The notes beneath the pieces are model-generated. The model was not told the origin of the DNA. It made no database searches and saw nothing but the letters and a program-made list of their open reading frames with translations. A program made the translations under genes and the position numbers. Below are positions 9,656-19,262 of a DNA stretch of 64,000 bases, piece by piece. Positions within the stretch are counted from its first letter, which is position 1. Every line of letters starts with the position of its first letter. The stretch covers positions 28,896-92,895 of the forward strand of contig CALWZA010000006.1 in assembly GCA_944385905.1 (NCBI GenBank), given 5' to 3'. Source of the stretch: an uncultured Clostridia bacterium (GTDB taxonomy: Bacteria; Bacillota; Clostridia; Oscillospirales; Ruminococcaceae).

Positions 9656-9684
9656 TTGAAAAATTTTCACTTGTATGATATAAT
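9656..9684 (+). promoter_or_regulatory. Sigma-A promoter for the miaB-mutSL operon
   Basis: TTGAAA (9656-9661), 17-bp spacer, TATAAT (9679-9684) with TGA in front (extended -10). It sits 30 bp before the miaB start and probably drives miaB, ylbF, mutS, mutL, miaA and hfq, whose gaps are short. Confidence 0.85.
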
Positions 9685-9713
9685 ATTTTGAACTTAACTT
9701 GAGGAGAATAATA

Positions 9714-11105
9714 TTGCATTTGAACAATGACAAAGAAATTGTAAAAATAGAGCAAAGCAGAGCAAGGCTTTCTGAACTTCTTAAGCAAAAATATCCTGAG
9801 AGAAAACCTGTTTGCTATCTGCACAGCTACGGATGTCAGCAAAACGTCAGCGACGGAGAAAAACTTAAGGGTATGCTTTCAGAAGCCGGTTACGATTTTT
9901 GTGATACTGCCGAAAACGCCGACCTGATTATTTTAAACACATGCGCGGTGAGGGAAAACGCCGAGGATAAAATTTACGGAATTATCGGCGAATACAAACA
10001 TCTAAAAAATAACAATCCTGAGCTTATTATAGGCATATGCGGATGTATGGCGCAGGAGAGCAAAACCGCCGAGCGAATAAAATCAACATACAAACAGGTT
10101 GAGCTGGTGTTCGGTACGTTTGCTTACAAACAGCTTTTTGATATGCTTTATGAGGTTATTTCAAACCGCCGTTTAGTTATTAACCAAAGCGAAGACGACG
10201 GAAACATAATTGAGGGATTATCTGCCGTGCGCACAAGCAGCTTTTCGGCGTCGGTGTCTGTTATGTACGGCTGCAATAATTTCTGCTCGTATTGCATCGT
10301 TCCTTATGTCAGGGGCAGGGAGCGAAGCAGAACTCCCGATGCGGTATATGATGAGGTTTCAGGCCTTATAAAGTCAGGCTATAAGGAAATAATGCTGCTG
10401 GGACAAAATGTAAATTCATACAGCTATGGTTTTCCGCAGCTTTTGAGAAAGCTTAATTCAATCGACGGTGATTTTATTATAAGATTTATGTCGTCACATC
10501 CAAAAGACGCGTCACATGAGCTTATCGACGCAATTGTTGAATGTGAAAAAGTTGCTAAGTGTCTGCATTTGCCGGTACAGTGCGGATGTAACAGGATTCT
10601 TAAGGAAATGAACCGAAGATACACTGTTGAGGACTATCTTGAAATTGTCAGCTATGCAAGAAGCAGAATTACGGATTTTTCGTTTTCAACAGATATAATA
10701 GTCGGGTTTCCCGGTGAAACCTATGATGAGTTTTGTCAGACAAAAGAGCTTATAAAAAATGTGGGCTATGACAATATTTTTTCATTTGTATATTCAAAAC
10801 GAAGCGGAACAAAAGCTGCGCTGATGCAGGACAATATTTCGGAAAAGCAAAAAGGTCTGTGGCTGCGTGAGCTGCTTATGGAGCAGCGTGAAACCTCACA
10901 AAAGCTTCTTTCAAGATTTGTCGGAAAAACTGTCAGAGTGCTTATTGACAGCGATGTCAGCGGCAAAGAGGGATATGTATGCGGAAAAAACAGCGAAGGA
11001 ATAATTGTTGAGCTTATGGGCAGCAGTGAACTTATAGGTTCGTTTGCGCAGGTTAAAGTTATTAAAGCAATGAACTGGGCTTTGCTTGGAGAAATTGTTA
11101 TTTAA
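9714..11105 (+). CDS. miaB: tRNA-2-methylthio-N6-dimethylallyladenosine synthase
   Basis: Radical-SAM methylthiotransferase that adds the methylthio group to i6A37 in tRNA; MiaA, encoded in the same cluster, makes its substrate. The N-terminal UPF0004 domain starts with HSYGCQQN, with further cluster cysteines in NTCAVRENA and GICGCMA. The radical SAM motif CNNFCSYC and the following VPYVRGRERSR are diagnostic of MiaB. A TRAM domain closes the protein. The frame is open from a TTG at 9699, but GAGGAG at 9701-9706 points to the TTG at 9714 (or 9720). Confidence 0.95.
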   Translation: MHLNNDKEIVKIEQSRARLSELLKQKYPERKPVCYLHSYGCQQNVSDGEKLKGMLSEAGYDFCDTAENADLIILNTCAVRENAEDKIYGIIGEYKHLKNNNPELIIGICGCMAQESKTAERIKSTYKQVELVFGTFAYKQLFDMLYEVISNRRLVINQSEDDGNIIEGLSAVRTSSFSASVSVMYGCNNFCSYCIVPYVRGRERSRTPDAVYDEVSGLIKSGYKEIMLLGQNVNSYSYGFPQLLRKLNSIDGDFIIRFMSSHPKDASHELIDAIVECEKVAKCLHLPVQCGCNRILKEMNRRYTVEDYLEIVSYARSRITDFSFSTDIIVGFPGETYDEFCQTKELIKNVGYDNIFSFVYSKRSGTKAALMQDNISEKQKGLWLRELLMEQRETSQKLLSRFVGKTVRVLIDSDVSGKEGYVCGKNSEGIIVELMGSSELIGSFAQVKVIKAMNWALLGEIVI

Positions 11106-11137
11106 TATATTACATTATAATTAAAGGAGAATTTACT

Positions 11138-11548
11138 ATGAACCCAATCGAAGCAGCAAGAGCACTCGGAAAGGCTATTCAAGCCGACGAGAAATATCTC
11201 ACATATTTGAAGGCAAAGGAAGCTAACGATAGAGATAATGAACTTCAGGCAATGATAGGTGAGTTCAATATGCTCAGAGTGCAGCTTAATCAGGAAATGT
11301 CAAAGAGCGATAAGGATAATAACAAAATTACTGAGCTAAATGACAAGATTAAATCACTCTACGGAAAAATTATGGCAAACAAGAGTATGATGGACTACAA
11401 TAACGCTAAAGACGCAATGGATGAACTGCTCAACCAGATTAATACAATAATCACGTTTTCGGCAAACGGGGAAGACCCGGAAACTTGCCCCGCAACTGTT
11501 GAACACAGTTGTTCCGGCAGTTGTTCAACCTGCGGAGGCTGTCACTGA
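11138..11548 (+). CDS. ylbF: YlbF-family protein with a five-cysteine tail
   Basis: 136 residues, almost entirely helical, matching the YlbF/YmcA family. In Bacillus, YlbF, YmcA and YaaT form a complex affecting RNase Y activity, competence, biofilm and sporulation, reported to carry Fe-S clusters. The C-terminal tail holds Cys117, 125, 129, 132 and 135 in a Gly/Ser-rich stretch, a likely metal or cluster ligand set. AAAGGAG before the ATG is strong. It lies between miaB and mutS in one transcription unit. The family call is good; partner proteins are not in this window. Confidence 0.85.
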   Translation: MNPIEAARALGKAIQADEKYLTYLKAKEANDRDNELQAMIGEFNMLRVQLNQEMSKSDKDNNKITELNDKIKSLYGKIMANKSMMDYNNAKDAMDELLNQINTIITFSANGEDPETCPATVEHSCSGSCSTCGGCH

Positions 11549-11583
11549 TAATTAATTTTAAATAATGGGGGAGAGAAGCTCAA

Positions 11584-14208
11584 GTGTCGCTTAGTCTTAA
11601 TGATATTGATATTTCAAAGCTTTCGCCTATGATGCAGCAATATATCGCAGTTAAAAAGAAGTATGGCAATCACATTGTTTTTTTCAGAATCGGAGATTTT
11701 TATGAGATGTTTTTTGATGACGCCATACTTGTATCTAAGGAGCTTGAGCTTACTTTGACAGGAAGAGACTGCGGGTTAAATGAAAGGGCGCCTATGTGCG
11801 GCGTTCCTTACCATGCCTGCGATTTTTACCTCAAAAAGCTTATTGATAAAGGCTACATGGTAGCAATATGCGAACAGGTTGAAGATCCTTCAACAGCGAA
11901 AGGGCTTGTTGAGCGCAAAGTTATAAGAGTAGTTACTCCCGGAACTTTAATCGAGAGCAGTCTGCTTGATGAAAACAGCAATAACTATATCTGTTCGTTT
12001 TATGTCTGCGAAAGTGAGTGCGCATTATGCTTTGCTGATATTTCTACCGGCGAAGTGCATCTGTTTTCATTCAGAGGAAAAGATATCTCATCTTCAGTCA
12101 TTAATGAACTTTCAAGATTCACTCCGTCTGAAGTACTGGTCAATAAAAACTATGATTCTATGCAAGAAGTAGACGATTTTATTAAACAAAGACTGCATCT
12201 TAAAACTACATGCCTTGATGACACATGGTTTAGTATTAATGACAACAGCGAGGCGGTTTTGAAACAGTTTAATGCCGAAAGCTTCGAGGATCTCGGACTT
12301 AATATAAATAAATCTGAAGATTCTTGCGTATGCGCGCTCTTTTCATATATCAGCGATACTCAGAAGGCGCTTGTCGGAAGATTTTCTGAAATCACCAGAC
12401 ACAATACTGAGCCGATTATGACAATAGGTTTTACGGCAAGGCGTAATCTTGAGCTAACGGAAACCTTAAGAAACAAAGAGAAAAAAGGCTCTTTGCTTTG
12501 GGTTCTTGATCACACTCAAACTTCTATGGGAAAGAGAATGCTCAAGTCTTATCTCGAACAGCCCCTTGCCAACCCTATCAAGATTATCGAAAGACTTGAC
12601 GCTGTTGAACAGTTAGCATTAAATCCTGTGTCGCTCGGAGAACTTTCATCTCATCTTTCTGGAGTTTATGATCTTGAAAGACTTATGACAAGGGTAATGT
12701 ATAAATCCGCATCTCCGAGAGATTTAAAGGCTTTGTCTCTTACTGCGCTTAAACTCCCGCTAATAAAAGATATTTTAGGCACATTTCACTCCAAGCTGCT
12801 TAACAAACTAAACGATTCAATTTCTACCCTTGAGTCGATATCTAACCTTGTAGAAAACGCTGTTGTGGACGAGCCTCCGGTTAATCTTAAAGACGGTGGA
12901 ATTATTAAAGACGGTTTTAATGAAGAACTAGACACATTGAGAAGTATCATATCGGGCGGAAAGGGAATCATTGAAGACATTGAGCAGCGTGAAAAAGATA
13001 AAACAGGGATTAAAAACCTGAAAATAGGTTACAACCGCGTGTTTGGATATTATATTGAGGTTACAAAATCTTATTATAATCTTGTCCCGAATGAATACAT
13101 CCGAAAGCAGACACTTGCAAATTGTGAGAGATTTATTACAGAAGAGCTTAAAAATGCCGAAAATACAATACTCGGAGCAAGCGATAAAGTTATTAATCTT
13201 GAATCGGAGATATTTACTGAAGTAAGGGAATACATAGCAACTCAGCTAAGGTCGGTTCAGGAAACCGCACATGCTGTAGCAACAGTAGATGTTTTGGCTT
13301 CACTTGCGCAAACAGCGGTTAAAAACAACTATTCAAAACCCGAAATATCTTTAGACGGAATCATCGATATACGAAACGGCAGACATCCGGTTGTTGAGCT
13401 CATGCAGAAAGATGAAATGTTTGTTCCGAACGATGCATATCTTGACCTTACTGATAACAGAATGTCAATCATCACAGGTCCGAATATGTCGGGTAAATCA
13501 ACTTATATGCGGCAAGTGGCGCTTATAACCCTAATGGCGCAGATCGGCTCTTTTGTTCCTGCCGACTACTCAAAGATATCTGTGGTTGATCAGATTTTTA
13601 CAAGAGTAGGCGCTTCTGATGATTTGACAGCAGGTCAGTCAACTTTTATGGTAGAAATGAGTGAGGTCGCAGACATTGTAAAGCATGCGACAAAACAAAG
13701 CCTAGTCATTTTGGACGAAGTCGGCAGGGGAACTTCAACTTTCGACGGAATTTCAATTGCGAGAGCTGTAGCCGAGTATATTTCAACATCAAAATCTCTC
13801 GGCTGCAAAACGCTGTTTGCAACGCACTATCATGAGTTGATTGCTTTGGAGCAGGAGCTTTCTGGGGTTAAAAATTACAGCGTTGCGGTCAAACGACGCG
13901 GTGATGATATAAAGTTCTTGCGTAAAATTGTAAGAGGAGGAGCTGACGAGAGCTACGGCATTGAAGTCGCTAAACTTGCGGGATTGCCTCCGAAAATTAT
14001 TTCACGAGCCAAAGAGCTTCTTTCGGAGCTTGAGAAAAAGACTTTGACATTAACCGAACAATCCTCAAACAAACAGCAGACAGACCAGATATCTTTTGAA
14101 AAAATAGATCACGGAATTTTGGCTGAGAAGCTTAGAAAAACTAATATTGACGAGCTGTCAGATGATGATCTGCGCTATTTTGTCAGGGAGCTTTTAAATT
14201 ACATTTAA
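11584..14208 (+). CDS. mutS: DNA mismatch repair protein MutS
   Basis: Mismatch sensor of methyl-independent repair, 874 residues. The mismatch-binding Phe-x-Glu is in GDFYEMF (residues 37-43). The ATPase domain has GPNMSGKST near 632-640, then LDEVGRGTSTFDG and a THYHEL motif. The start is GTG at 11584 behind GGGGGAGAG. mutL follows after 16 bp. Length and domain order are normal for MutS1, as opposed to the MutS2 gene found further along. Confidence 0.97.
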   Translation: MSLSLNDIDISKLSPMMQQYIAVKKKYGNHIVFFRIGDFYEMFFDDAILVSKELELTLTGRDCGLNERAPMCGVPYHACDFYLKKLIDKGYMVAICEQVEDPSTAKGLVERKVIRVVTPGTLIESSLLDENSNNYICSFYVCESECALCFADISTGEVHLFSFRGKDISSSVINELSRFTPSEVLVNKNYDSMQEVDDFIKQRLHLKTTCLDDTWFSINDNSEAVLKQFNAESFEDLGLNINKSEDSCVCALFSYISDTQKALVGRFSEITRHNTEPIMTIGFTARRNLELTETLRNKEKKGSLLWVLDHTQTSMGKRMLKSYLEQPLANPIKIIERLDAVEQLALNPVSLGELSSHLSGVYDLERLMTRVMYKSASPRDLKALSLTALKLPLIKDILGTFHSKLLNKLNDSISTLESISNLVENAVVDEPPVNLKDGGIIKDGFNEELDTLRSIISGGKGIIEDIEQREKDKTGIKNLKIGYNRVFGYYIEVTKSYYNLVPNEYIRKQTLANCERFITEELKNAENTILGASDKVINLESEIFTEVREYIATQLRSVQETAHAVATVDVLASLAQTAVKNNYSKPEISLDGIIDIRNGRHPVVELMQKDEMFVPNDAYLDLTDNRMSIITGPNMSGKSTYMRQVALITLMAQIGSFVPADYSKISVVDQIFTRVGASDDLTAGQSTFMVEMSEVADIVKHATKQSLVILDEVGRGTSTFDGISIARAVAEYISTSKSLGCKTLFATHYHELIALEQELSGVKNYSVAVKRRGDDIKFLRKIVRGGADESYGIEVAKLAGLPPKIISRAKELLSELEKKTLTLTEQSSNKQQTDQISFEKIDHGILAEKLRKTNIDELSDDDLRYFVRELLNYI

Positions 14209-14224
14209 AGGGCGGAAGAATTTC

Positions 14225-16201
14225 ATGGGAAAAATTAACGTTCTTAACAAATCGGTAGCTGAATTAATTGCTGCCGGTGAAGTAATAGAAAGACCGGCTT
14301 CAATTGTTAAAGAGCTTGTAGAAAACTCAATTGACTCAGGGGCGAATATCATAACCGTTGAAATCAAAAACGGAGGAAAGACATATATACGTATAACCGA
14401 TAACGGCTGCGGAATGTCTGACGATGATGTTCCCTTGGCTTTTTTGCGTCATGCCACCAGCAAAATCAGTTCAAAAGAAGATCTCGACAATATAATGACA
14501 TTAGGGTTCAGAGGAGAAGCTCTTGCCTCGATTTCAGCTGTGTCCAAAGTCGAAGTGCTTACAAAAGTAAGAGAGTCAGCTCTTGGGTTTCATTACTGCA
14601 TAAACGGCTCCGAAGAAGTTTTGAGAGAATCAACAGGCTGCCCGGACGGCACAACAATAATAATCAGGGATATATTCTATAATGTCCCTGCAAGGCTTAA
14701 GTTTTTAAAAAAGGATGTTACTGAAGGAAACGCGATAGCATCAATAATACAGAAAATCGCAGTATCGCACCCTGAAATAAGCTTTAAATTTATAAGAGAC
14801 AATAAAATTGAGCTTCTCACCGCGGGCGACGGCAAGCTTTATTCGTCTGTATATTCGGTTATAGGCCGTGAGTTTGCATCGTCCCTGATTCCTGTTAATT
14901 ATTCAATAGAAGGAATATCCGTAATAGGCTATACGGTTAAGCCGTTATTTTCCAAATCCAACCGCTCATTTCAAAGCTTTTATATAAACGGACGCTATGT
15001 AAAGTCGGTTACATGCATGGTCGCGATTGAAGAGGCTTATAAAAACAGCATAATGACAGGAAAATTTCCTGCTTGTGTATTAAACATTGAAATTCCGCCT
15101 AATATGATTGATGTAAATGTACATCCGTCGAAAACCGAAGTAAGGTTTTCAAATGAAAAGCTGATTTATGACGCTGTATATTTTGCGGTCAAAAACGCGC
15201 TTCTTGTAAACGACATCACAACTGAAATGGTGTTTAATGACAATGAACCTAAGCACAGAGTAAATAAAGACGAGATAACCGTTAGCCGGAATGAATTTTT
15301 CAGCGGCACACAGACAAGACTGACTTTTAACACTTCCGCCAAAGATGAAGCCAAATTTGATACGGAAAATATATCTGATAATACAGCAATAAAATTTAAT
15401 GAAACCGAGTATTTTTCCTCAACCGAATCGGATGGTTATTCTGAAGCTCCGGAATTTATGTCGGTTGACAATTCTGCTTCTGCGGTAAAAAAAGTCGGTT
15501 TTATAGATAACGAGGCTGACGAGAATGATGAGGCAGAAAGCGGCGACGAAAATGACTTTAAGTTTTTAAAGCCGGATTCTTTTTTAAAAAAAGCAGACGA
15601 GCGCTGTGATAACCGTTCAGACAAAACTGAACAGCCATTAAAAGTTATTGGCGAGGTGTTTAAAACATACATAATCGTCCAAAGCGGAAATGATATGTTT
15701 TTAATAGACAAGCACGCCGCTCATGAACGCTATATTTTTGAGCAGATAAAAAGCGATGCAAAATCGCTTGACACGCAAATGTGCATAGAGCCGGTGATGG
15801 TAATGCTCTCATTTGAAGAATATGATGCCATATCGGCAAATCTGGAGGATGCAGCAGCGTTGGGATTCTGCATTGAGCCGGATGTAGCTCCGAACGTTTA
15901 TGTAACCGGAGTGCCGAACATACTGGCAGATATAAATCCTTCAGACGTCATTCCTGAGCTGGCATCTGATTTCTTATCAAAAAAGCATAATCCGTCTATA
16001 GATATTATTGATCAATTATATCACTCAATAGCATGCAAAGCTGCAATAAAAGCCAATGACAATTCCGACTTGGCAGAACTTGATAAGCTGGTGTCGCTGG
16101 TTATAGACAACGATAATATAAAATACTGTCCTCACGGAAGACCGGTCATGATTAAAATTTCAAGAAAAGATATTGAAAAACAGTTTAAAAGAATTGTATA
16201 G
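14225..16201 (+). CDS. mutL: DNA mismatch repair protein MutL with endonuclease motif
   Basis: Couples mismatch recognition to strand removal; 658 residues. The N-terminal GHKL ATPase has ELVENSIDSGA, DNGCGM and GFRGEALASI. A long acidic linker spans roughly residues 340-465. The C-terminal domain contains the metal-binding endonuclease signature in the form DKHAAHERYIFE (usual form DQHA-x2-E-x4-E) and CPHGRP near the end, so this MutL probably nicks DNA itself, as in organisms without MutH. It forms an operon with mutS. Confidence 0.97.
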   Translation: MGKINVLNKSVAELIAAGEVIERPASIVKELVENSIDSGANIITVEIKNGGKTYIRITDNGCGMSDDDVPLAFLRHATSKISSKEDLDNIMTLGFRGEALASISAVSKVEVLTKVRESALGFHYCINGSEEVLRESTGCPDGTTIIIRDIFYNVPARLKFLKKDVTEGNAIASIIQKIAVSHPEISFKFIRDNKIELLTAGDGKLYSSVYSVIGREFASSLIPVNYSIEGISVIGYTVKPLFSKSNRSFQSFYINGRYVKSVTCMVAIEEAYKNSIMTGKFPACVLNIEIPPNMIDVNVHPSKTEVRFSNEKLIYDAVYFAVKNALLVNDITTEMVFNDNEPKHRVNKDEITVSRNEFFSGTQTRLTFNTSAKDEAKFDTENISDNTAIKFNETEYFSSTESDGYSEAPEFMSVDNSASAVKKVGFIDNEADENDEAESGDENDFKFLKPDSFLKKADERCDNRSDKTEQPLKVIGEVFKTYIIVQSGNDMFLIDKHAAHERYIFEQIKSDAKSLDTQMCIEPVMVMLSFEEYDAISANLEDAAALGFCIEPDVAPNVYVTGVPNILADINPSDVIPELASDFLSKKHNPSIDIIDQLYHSIACKAAIKANDNSDLAELDKLVSLVIDNDNIKYCPHGRPVMIKISRKDIEKQFKRIV

Positions 16202-16209
16202 GAGGAAAA

Positions 16210-17178
16210 GTGAACAGCAAGAACGACAACCCGCTCATTGCAGTAGTAGGCCCGACGGCGTCTGGGAAAACGGCTCTCGGAGTTCAAATAGCTAGAAAAT
16301 TTAACGGAGAAGTTATATCGGCTGATTCAATGCAAATTTATAAGCTAATGGATATTGCTACTGCAAAGCCCAAAGCAGAGGAAATGATGGGTGTCAGGCA
16401 CAGGTTAATTGACTTTTTGGATACAAACTGCTCTTTCTCGGTTGCTGATTACGTTAAATGTGCAAAAAAAGAAATCGCTGAAATTTATTCTCTCGGAAAA
16501 ATTCCGGTGCTCGTAGGGGGAACCGGACTTTATGTGACTTCTCTGATTGATAATATCAGCTTTGATGTGACTTGTTCAAATACCGCACGCAGAAAAGAGC
16601 TTTTAAAACTTGCCGAGGAAAAAGGCAACAAATATCTTCTTGATATGCTTGCGAAAATAGACCCGGAATGCGCCGACAGTCTTCATCCCAATAACCTCAA
16701 CCGAATTATAAGAGCAATTGAGGTATATGAAACAACAGGAATAACAATGACTCAGTCTAAAATTAACAGCAGGCAAAACAGCAGTCCATATGCTCTTTGT
16801 ATGATAGGTCTTACGTACCGAGACAGGCAGCTGCTTTATGAAAAAATAAATAAGCGTGTAGATAGAATGCTTGACGACGGGTTGCTCAACGAGGCTTTGG
16901 ATTTTTACAGCAGAACAGACACCAAAACCGCCGTACAGGCTATTGGTTATAAAGAACTGTTTCCGTATTTTAAAGGTGAAAAAAGCCTTAATGACTGTAT
17001 TGAATCTTTAAAAAAAGAAACAAGGCATTATGCTAAAAGACAGCTTACGTGGTTTAATAGAGACGAAAGAATTAACTGGATTTATGCTGATGAATTTGAC
17101 AGCAGTGAAAAAATTATTGAAACCGCTGAAAAAATTATAGCAAAATCAGAAATTGTGTGTTATAATAATGATGTATAA
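16210..17178 (+). CDS. miaA: tRNA dimethylallyltransferase
   Basis: Transfers dimethylallyl from DMAPP to A37 of tRNAs reading UNN codons, making the substrate of MiaB. 322 residues; P-loop [11 protein letters not shown] near residues 14-24, then DSMQIYK and the GGTGLYV motif. The start is GTG at 16210 behind AGGAGG. It lies 8 bp after mutL and just before hfq, a gene pair common in bacteria. Confidence 0.96.
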   Translation: MNSKNDNPLIAVVGPTASGKTALGVQIARKFNGEVISADSMQIYKLMDIATAKPKAEEMMGVRHRLIDFLDTNCSFSVADYVKCAKKEIAEIYSLGKIPVLVGGTGLYVTSLIDNISFDVTCSNTARRKELLKLAEEKGNKYLLDMLAKIDPECADSLHPNNLNRIIRAIEVYETTGITMTQSKINSRQNSSPYALCMIGLTYRDRQLLYEKINKRVDRMLDDGLLNEALDFYSRTDTKTAVQAIGYKELFPYFKGEKSLNDCIESLKKETRHYAKRQLTWFNRDERINWIYADEFDSSEKIIETAEKIIAKSEIVCYNNDV

Positions 17179-17218
17179 ATTAAATAAGCAACAAATGAGT
17201 GTGAAAGGATTGAAAATA

Positions 17219-17458
17219 ATGAGTATGAATTTACAGGATGTATTTCTTAATCAGGCAAGAAAAGATAAGATAGCAGTAACTGTATTTTTAATGAACGGAT
17301 TTCAGTTTAAAGGCATGGTAAAAGGTTTTGACAGCTACACGGTTATCCTTGACTGCGACGGAAAGCAGAATGTTGTTTATAAGCACGCGATTTCAACAAT
17401 TGTTCCATCAAAACCGATAAATCTTCTTGACGCTGACTGTAAAAACGATCTCGATTAA
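17219..17458 (+). CDS. hfq: RNA chaperone Hfq
   Basis: 79-residue Sm-like protein that binds small RNAs and mRNA 3' ends as a hexamer. Sm1 is [16 protein letters not shown], and Sm2 contains the diagnostic YKHAISTI. The frame is open further upstream (from 17153, overlapping miaA), but AAAGGA at 17204-17209 supports the ATG at 17219 and the family N-terminus begins at NLQDVFLN. A short acidic tail (NDLD) ends the protein. Confidence 0.95.
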   Translation: MSMNLQDVFLNQARKDKIAVTVFLMNGFQFKGMVKGFDSYTVILDCDGKQNVVYKHAISTIVPSKPINLLDADCKNDLD

Positions 17459-17499
17459 AACTTCGCAGCGTGTAAATTTTAAGGAGCACTTCTTTTGTC

Positions 17500-18720
17500 A
17501 TGAAATCATATACCGAGAAAATTGTCTACATTGTAGTATTTGTATTGGTTTCGGCGGTAGTCGGCTGTCAGGTTTTTATGATGATGAATTCTTCCCACGA
17601 TACTGAAGAAGCCGTATTATATACCGTCAGCGACTCCATTTCTTTTAAAGGGATATTTGTCCGAGATGAAACTCCTATTTATTATAACGGAGAAGGTGTT
17701 GTCAACTATCTTGTCAAAGACGGTGAAAAAGCTGCTAAAAATTCAGTAGTTGCGGAGATATACGACACATATGATCAAATCGAATACAGAAATACAATTG
17801 ACAATTTAAAAGCAGAGCTTTCTGAGCTGGTACGCGCTCAAAGTCACGGAACTACCGATTATGCGCAGCCTGGTTTTATATCTGACCAAATTGATGAAAA
17901 ATACCGTTCCCTTCTTTTAGCTGCGGCAAACGGCGATTATTCTGAATTTAATGAATTAAAATCAGATATGCGTACTTTGATGAATATTTACAATATATCA
18001 GTAAACGCTGAAACCGATTATAAGGAATTGGAAGATCAGCTAAATTCCGAAATCACAAGCTTGAGTGAAAAGCTTACTCCTCCGATCGGCAGTGTTAAGG
18101 TATCAAAAACGGGATATTTTGTAAGCAGCCTTGACGGATATGAAAGCGCATTGACAAGCGGAACAATAGGGGAGCTTACAGCAGAAGATATTAACCAAAT
18201 CATCTCGAACCCTCAGGTCTTTGAACCTATTAACGGCACAATTCCGATAGGAAAGATTTTTGAGATTTACAAGTGGCAAATGATAGGCGTCATAAATACA
18301 AAAAATCAGTTTATTACGGAAAACACATACTCAATGTCAATATCCTCATCTTCGAAGGACTATAGTGTGTATATTGAGAGCATGCAGCCGACAGGCAACG
18401 CTGATGAGTATATTATTATTTTAAGCTGTGACGAAATGGACGAGGCGTTAGTTAAAAACAGGGTGGAAAGAGTAGAGATAGATTTCGGAGATTACACTGG
18501 ATTGAAAGTGCCGCGTGATGCTATCAGATTTCTAGACGGCGAAAAAGGCGTTTATGTTATGCAGGGACAAACTGTCAAGTTTAAAAAAATATCCGTAATA
18601 TATGAGGGCGACGATTTTGTGCTTTCAGAAAACACCTCAGATCCAGAATATTTAAACCTTTACAACGAGATTTTGCTTGAACCTATCGACAACGAGCTTA
18701 ATAATCAGAGATTGAATTAA
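17500..18720 (+). CDS. HlyD-like membrane-anchored adaptor protein
   Basis: 406 residues with one N-terminal transmembrane helix (about 9-28), an extracellular lipoyl/HlyD-type beta domain (VNYLVKDGEKAAKNSVVAEI), a helical section (about 95-190), and a C-terminal beta-barrel-like part where GLKVPRDAIRFLDGEKGVYV matches HlyD-family proteins. There is no ABC transporter or export partner next to it. It lies just upstream of the sepF promoter, which suggests a role in cell envelope or division, but that is inference from position only. Confidence 0.75.
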   Translation: MKSYTEKIVYIVVFVLVSAVVGCQVFMMMNSSHDTEEAVLYTVSDSISFKGIFVRDETPIYYNGEGVVNYLVKDGEKAAKNSVVAEIYDTYDQIEYRNTIDNLKAELSELVRAQSHGTTDYAQPGFISDQIDEKYRSLLLAAANGDYSEFNELKSDMRTLMNIYNISVNAETDYKELEDQLNSEITSLSEKLTPPIGSVKVSKTGYFVSSLDGYESALTSGTIGELTAEDINQIISNPQVFEPINGTIPIGKIFEIYKWQMIGVINTKNQFITENTYSMSISSSSKDYSVYIESMQPTGNADEYIIILSCDEMDEALVKNRVERVEIDFGDYTGLKVPRDAIRFLDGEKGVYVMQGQTVKFKKISVIYEGDDFVLSENTSDPEYLNLYNEILLEPIDNELNNQRLN

Positions 18721-18758
18721 AAATTGAACAAAATTTTTTGGAATTTATAATAAACACC

Positions 18759-18787
18759 TTGACAATGAAGCTAAAAAAAAGGATAAT
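18759..18787 (+). promoter_or_regulatory. Sigma-A promoter for the sepF operon
   Basis: Consensus TTGACA (18759-18764), 17-bp spacer, GATAAT (18782-18787), 42 bp before the sepF start. Confidence 0.8.
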
Positions 18788-18828
18788 ATAACTATGAGTA
18801 TTTTTACTTTAAATTGGAGGTAGTATTA

Positions 18829-19245
18829 ATGAGTGTATTAGACACTATAAAAGGTATGTTTATAGGCGAAGAAGAGGAAGTCGAGTATTCTCCGATGGTA
18901 GACACAGCAGAGAATGTAGATATTTCTAAGGAAAAACGTAACCGTGAAGTGAAAATAGCGACAACTACCACAGTACAGATAGTATTAGCAAGGCCGACTG
19001 AATTTTCTGAAGTAAAGTCGATCGGTGATGATTTAAATGACCAGAAAACAGTTTTACTCAATCTTGAGCAAGTAAAAGCAGAAGATGCTAAGCGAATTTT
19101 GGACTTTTTGTCCGGATGTGCCTATGCAAACGGCGCGGACATAAAAATGATGGCTCAGAAGACTTTTGCTATTATGCCTAAAAACGTAGGCTTCTCCGGG
19201 GTTGATCTTATGAGCGAGCTGGAAAATAACGGATATAGTTTTTAA
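18829..19245 (+). CDS. sepF: Cell division protein SepF
   Basis: Membrane-tethering partner of FtsZ that bundles filaments at the septum; 138 residues. A short N-terminal amphipathic helix (SVLDTIKGMF) is followed by a charged linker and the compact SepF domain, with VVLLNLEQVK-type and RILDFLSGCAYA motifs. The ATG at 18829 lies 9 nt after GGAGG; an upstream in-frame TTG at 18814 overlaps that site and is unlikely. First gene of the sepF-ylmH-divIVA-ileS cluster. Confidence 0.95.
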   Translation: MSVLDTIKGMFIGEEEEVEYSPMVDTAENVDISKEKRNREVKIATTTTVQIVLARPTEFSEVKSIGDDLNDQKTVLLNLEQVKAEDAKRILDFLSGCAYANGADIKMMAQKTFAIMPKNVGFSGVDLMSELENNGYSF

Positions 19246-19262
19246 AGCCGGGAGAAACTCTG

